Positions 61,303 to 64,000 of a DNA stretch of 64,000 nt are shown here, in pieces. Source of the DNA: Girardinichthys multiradiatus (lineage: Eukaryota > Chordata > Actinopteri > Cyprinodontiformes > Goodeidae); assembly GCF_021462225.1 (NCBI RefSeq), contig NC_061800.1:15980749-16044748 (forward strand). The letters run 5' to 3'. Below the pieces are notes generated by a model. That model did not search any database. It had not been told where the DNA came from and saw only the letters and a list, made by a program, of their open reading frames with translations. A program made the position numbers and the translations under genes. The number at the start of each line of letters is the position of its first letter. Position 1 is the first letter of the stretch.

Positions 61303-62576
61303 TTATCCAGGACCGGGTTGCGGGGGCAGCAGACTCAGCAGAGACGCCCAGACGTCCCTCTCTCCAGACACCTCCTCCAGTTCCTCCAGGGGGAGCCCAA
61401 GGCGTTCCCAGGCCAGCCGAGAGACATAGTCCCTCCAGCGTGTCGTGGGTCGTCCCCTGGGCCTCCTCCCGGTGGGACGTGCCTGGAACACCTCCTGAGG
61501 AAGGCGTCCAGCAGGCATCCGGTATAGATGCCCGAGCCACCTCAACTGGCTCCTCTCGATGTGGAGGAGCAGTGGCTCTACTCCGAGCCCCTCCCGGATG
61601 GCCAAGCTCCTCACCCTATCTCTAAGGGAGTGCCCGGCCACCCTACGGAGGAAGCTCATTTCAGCCGCTTGTATCCGGGATCTCGTTCTTTCGGTCATGA
61701 CCCAAAGTTCATGGCCATAGGTGAGGGTAGGAACGTAGACCGACCGGTAAATTGAGAGCTTTGCTTTTCGGCTCAGCTCTCTCTTCACCACAATGGACCG
61801 GCACAGCGCCCCCATTACTGTGGCAGCCGCACCGATCCATCTGTCGATCTCCCGCTCCATTCTTCCCTCACTCGTGAACAAGACCCCGAGATACTTAAAC
61901 TCCTCCACTTGAGGCAGGAACTCCCCTCCAACCTGAAGAGGACAAGCCACCCTTTTCCGGTCGAGAACCATGGCCTCGGACTTTGAGGAGCTGATCTTCA
62001 TCCCAGCCGCTTCACACTCGGCTGCGAACCGCCACAGCACATGCTGTAGGTCTTGGCTAGAGGGTTCCAGCAGGACCACGTCATCTGCAAAAAGAAGAGA
62101 CAAATCCACTGGTCCCCAAACCAGAACCCCTCCAGCCCTTGGCTGCGCCTAGAAATCCTGTCCATAAAAGTTATGAACAGGACCGGTGACAAAGGGATGC
62201 CCTGCCGGACTCCAACATGCACTGGGAACAGGTCCGACTTAGTGCCGGCAATGCGGACCAAACTCCTGCTCCGCTCGTACAGGGACCGGATGGCCCCTAA
62301 TAAAGGGCCCCCGATTCCATACTCCTGGAGCACCCCCCACAGGGCATCACGAGGGACACAGTCGAATGCCTTCTCCAGGTCCACAAAACACATGTGAACC
62401 GGTTGGGCAAACTCCCACGAACCCTCGAGCACCCTGTAGACGGTATAGAGCTGGTCCAGTGTTCCACAGCCGGGACGTAAACCACACTGCTCCTCCTGAA
62501 GCCGAGGTTCGACTATCGGTATTGCCGCCGCGACAGGCACCGCAGACCTTACGGCCGCAGCTACGGGCAGCAGCAT
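61303..62576 (-). pseudogene. Rex3 reverse transcriptase and C-terminal part
   Basis: The frame 62576-61998 holds [40 protein letters not shown] and GVRQGIPLSPVLFITFMD. A frame shift near 62095 continues as LSLLFADDVVLLEPSSQDLQ (FADD at about 62091-62080), FKYLGVLFTSEGRMEREID and the conserved C-terminal text LRWLGHLYRMPAGRLPQEVF. The last frame (62109-61303) is open to the end of the protein. The finger blocks upstream are deleted, and one frame shift separates the parts. Confidence 0.88.
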
Positions 62577-63400
62577 CTACAATAGATGCGGAGAACATGG
62601 TCCACTCGGACTCTATGTCTCCAACATCCCCCGGGATCTGGTCGAAGCTCTCCCGGAGGTGAGAGTTGAATACATCCCTGACCGAGGGCTCCGCCAGGCG
62701 TTCCCAGGAGACCCTCACTATGCGCTTGGGCCTGCCAAGTCTGTCCGGCTTTCTCCTCCAGCGGATCCAACTCACCACCAGGTGGTGATCAGTGGACAGC
62801 TCAGCCCCTCTCTTCACCCGAGTGTCCAAAACATGCGGCCGAAGGTCTGATGATACGACAACAAAGTCGATCATCGACCTCCTGCCTAGGGTGTCCTGGT
62901 GCCAAGTGCACTGATGGACACCCTTATGTTTGAACATGCTGTTCGTTATGGACAATCCATGACTAGCACAGAAGTCCAATAACAAAACACCACTCGGATT
63001 CAGATCGGGGAGGCCATTCCCCCCGATCACGCTTCTCCAGGTGTCACTGTCGTTCCCCACGTGGACGTTGAAGTCCCCCAGCAGAATAATGGAGTCCCCG
63101 GGAGGGGCACTATCCAGTACCCCCGACAGGGATGCCAAGAAGGCCAGGTACTCTGCACTACCACTCGGCCCGTAGGCTGAAATGATAGTCAGAGACCTCT
63201 CCCCAACCTGAAGGCGCAGGGATACGACCCTCTCATCCACTGGGGTAAACCCCAACACGAGACGGCTGAGCTGGGGGGCAACAAGCAAACCCACACCAGC
63301 CCGCCGCCTCTCCCCGTGGGCCACTCCAGAGTAGAAGAGAGTCCAACCCCTCTCGAGGAGATTAGTCACCAAGAGGTCAACTCCGAGGTGAGACAGTTTT
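62347..63400 (-). pseudogene. Rex3 AP endonuclease part
   Basis: The frame reads [44 protein letters not shown] (GDFN motif), [36 protein letters not shown] and STDHHLVVS (catalytic DHH). These are the expected apurinic-endonuclease motifs, and this part is well preserved. The frame then runs into [10 protein letters not shown] and into sequence that belongs to the reverse transcriptase in another frame, showing the deletion. The N-terminus is truncated, and the first 20 or so residues of the open frame (upstream of 63400) are not element sequence. Confidence 0.85.
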
Positions 63401-63860
63401 AAAATAGAATAAGCGCTAAGATAAGAAAAAGTCGTTGGTAGTGTCTCGCCGTAAGGAGACAGCAATTGGATAGGTTTTATTTCGCCGATAAATTTAGGTA
63501 GGATCTCGCCGCAAGGAGATCAGAAACGACTAGGTAATTCCGCCATAAGGGAACTGGATAATTTGGTTGGTAACATTTCGCCGGAAGGAAATGAAATTAA
63601 ATGTTGCATAATAAGGGAGCTCATAAACTAAGCTAGGTCGACCATACATATTGCTGAAGGGACATAAATATGTCAAAATACTAACTGAGTGCTGTTGTGT
63701 GTGTTTGGAGGACTAAGCATTTTTGGAAGAATCATAGCAAGATTCTGCAGGTCTTGTGTTTTCTTTTGCCCAGAATAAAACTACGTACTGGTGATTTTGG
63801 GAATTCAGGTCGGATTTCATTCCAGAAAATTAACACCGCTGCGAACTAGTCGCAGTAGAA
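63400..63860 (+). mobile_element. LTR-like segment, boundaries unclear
   Basis: It begins at the Rex3 edge (GGTGAGACAGTTTTAAAATAG), carries the hairpin series (63443-63592) and has an AATAAA at about 63774 followed by GTACTGGTGATTTTGGG. It runs to TTAACA at about 63830 (a CA end), then a hairpin CTGCGA-ACTAG-TCGCAG (63839-63855). An LTR with the promoter part interrupted by Rex3 is the simplest reading. No partner LTR or primer binding site was recognised. Confidence 0.35.
63443..63592. repeat. Series of hairpins with constant loop and varying stems
   Basis: Stem-loop-stem units: GTCTC-GCCGTAAG-GAGAC (63443-63460), GATCTC-GCCGCAAG-GAGATC (63502-63521), TTCC-GCCATAAG-GGAA (63538-63553) and ATTTC-GCCGGAAG-GAAAT (63575-63592). 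A weaker one, ATTT-CGCCGAT-AAAT, is at about 63479-63493. The eight-base loop follows GCCRNAAG, while the stems differ in sequence but keep pairing. Confidence 0.85.
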
Positions 63861-64000
63861 GGGCGTGTTAATGTCCTCCCCATAAGTCTCATGCCAGTGA
63901 CCTTTTATCTGGGACATTCATACTATAATTGATCTAACGTGCCAGAGGAAACCGCAGGAGGGGACACAGACGCCTGGCCACCCTGGAGACATTGTCCTCA
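63861..64000. other. Window end, nothing recognised
   Basis: Short non-coding stretch to the end of the window. Confidence 0.5.

Larger units (their letters stand above)
61290..63400 (-). mobile_element. Rex3 (RTE clade) LINE, fragment 2
   Basis: Minus strand, from 63400 down: endonuclease (about 63360-62700), reverse transcriptase (62560-61800) and C-terminal region to the 3' end at about 61290 (CCGCTTATCC...GGGGGCAGCAG on +). CGGTGACAAAGGGATGCCCTG at 62184-62204 is the conserved fish Rex3 reverse transcriptase segment. The 5' end is missing, and a segment between endonuclease and reverse transcriptase is deleted near 62520. Confidence 0.9.

Overview
The window looks like euchromatic DNA from a ray-finned fish, most likely a spiny-rayed teleost. 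The basis is introns with standard GT-AG borders, a DNAJC15 orthologue, fish-type group II/V-like C-type lectins, and teleost retroelements (Rex3, an L2/Maui-like LINE, fish L1, DIRS and Ngaro elements, a tRNA-derived SINE). Species cannot be fixed from sequence alone.

Three host genes have complete reading frames when spliced. (1) A type II membrane C-type lectin on + at 14924-16719 has six exons, 251 codons and a QPD/WND site. (2) A second, longer lectin of the same family on - at 50483-42682 has eight exons and 351 codons. It has a QPN/WHD site and a stalk built from repeated symmetric exons. (3) dnajc15 on + at 56363-60812 has six exons and 148 codons and encodes a mitochondrial inner-membrane J-protein. 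The lectins face each other tail to tail about 26 kb apart, and the gap is filled almost entirely with mobile elements.

Layout: 1-2108 is the 3' end and LTR of an endogenous LTR element. 2130-3190 holds a LINE scrap and a possible solo LTR. 3607-6651 is a DIRS-type tyrosine-recombinase retrotransposon with complex inverted repeats. 7080-7345 is a chromovirus chromodomain scrap. 8740-10785 is a hAT/ZNF862-like pseudogene. 12380-12627 is a tRNA-derived SINE. 14924-16719 is lectin 1. 17518-22430 is a - strand LTR element whose LTR matches the one at 626-2108. 22597-22770 is a compound microsatellite with a 58-base C run. 22900-25740 is a Ngaro/DIRS-like element on -. 26585-29600 is an L1-type LINE on -. 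29700-34218 is a degraded endogenous retrovirus with gag-like, RNase H and env remnants. 34223-36025 is a gypsy pol relic. 36030-36945 is Rex3. 36950-39124 is an L2-like LINE. 40449-40682 is a piggyBac scrap. 42682-50483 is lectin 2. 51815-53125 is a second DIRS relic. 56011-56258 is a GATA array directly in front of dnajc15. 61290-63400 is a second Rex3. 63400-63860 is an LTR-like segment with a series of covarying hairpins.

No bacterial-type operon, CRISPR array, rRNA or free-standing tRNA gene was seen. The most unexplained signal is the hairpin series at 63443-63592: four or five short stems of different sequence around one nearly constant eight-base loop.
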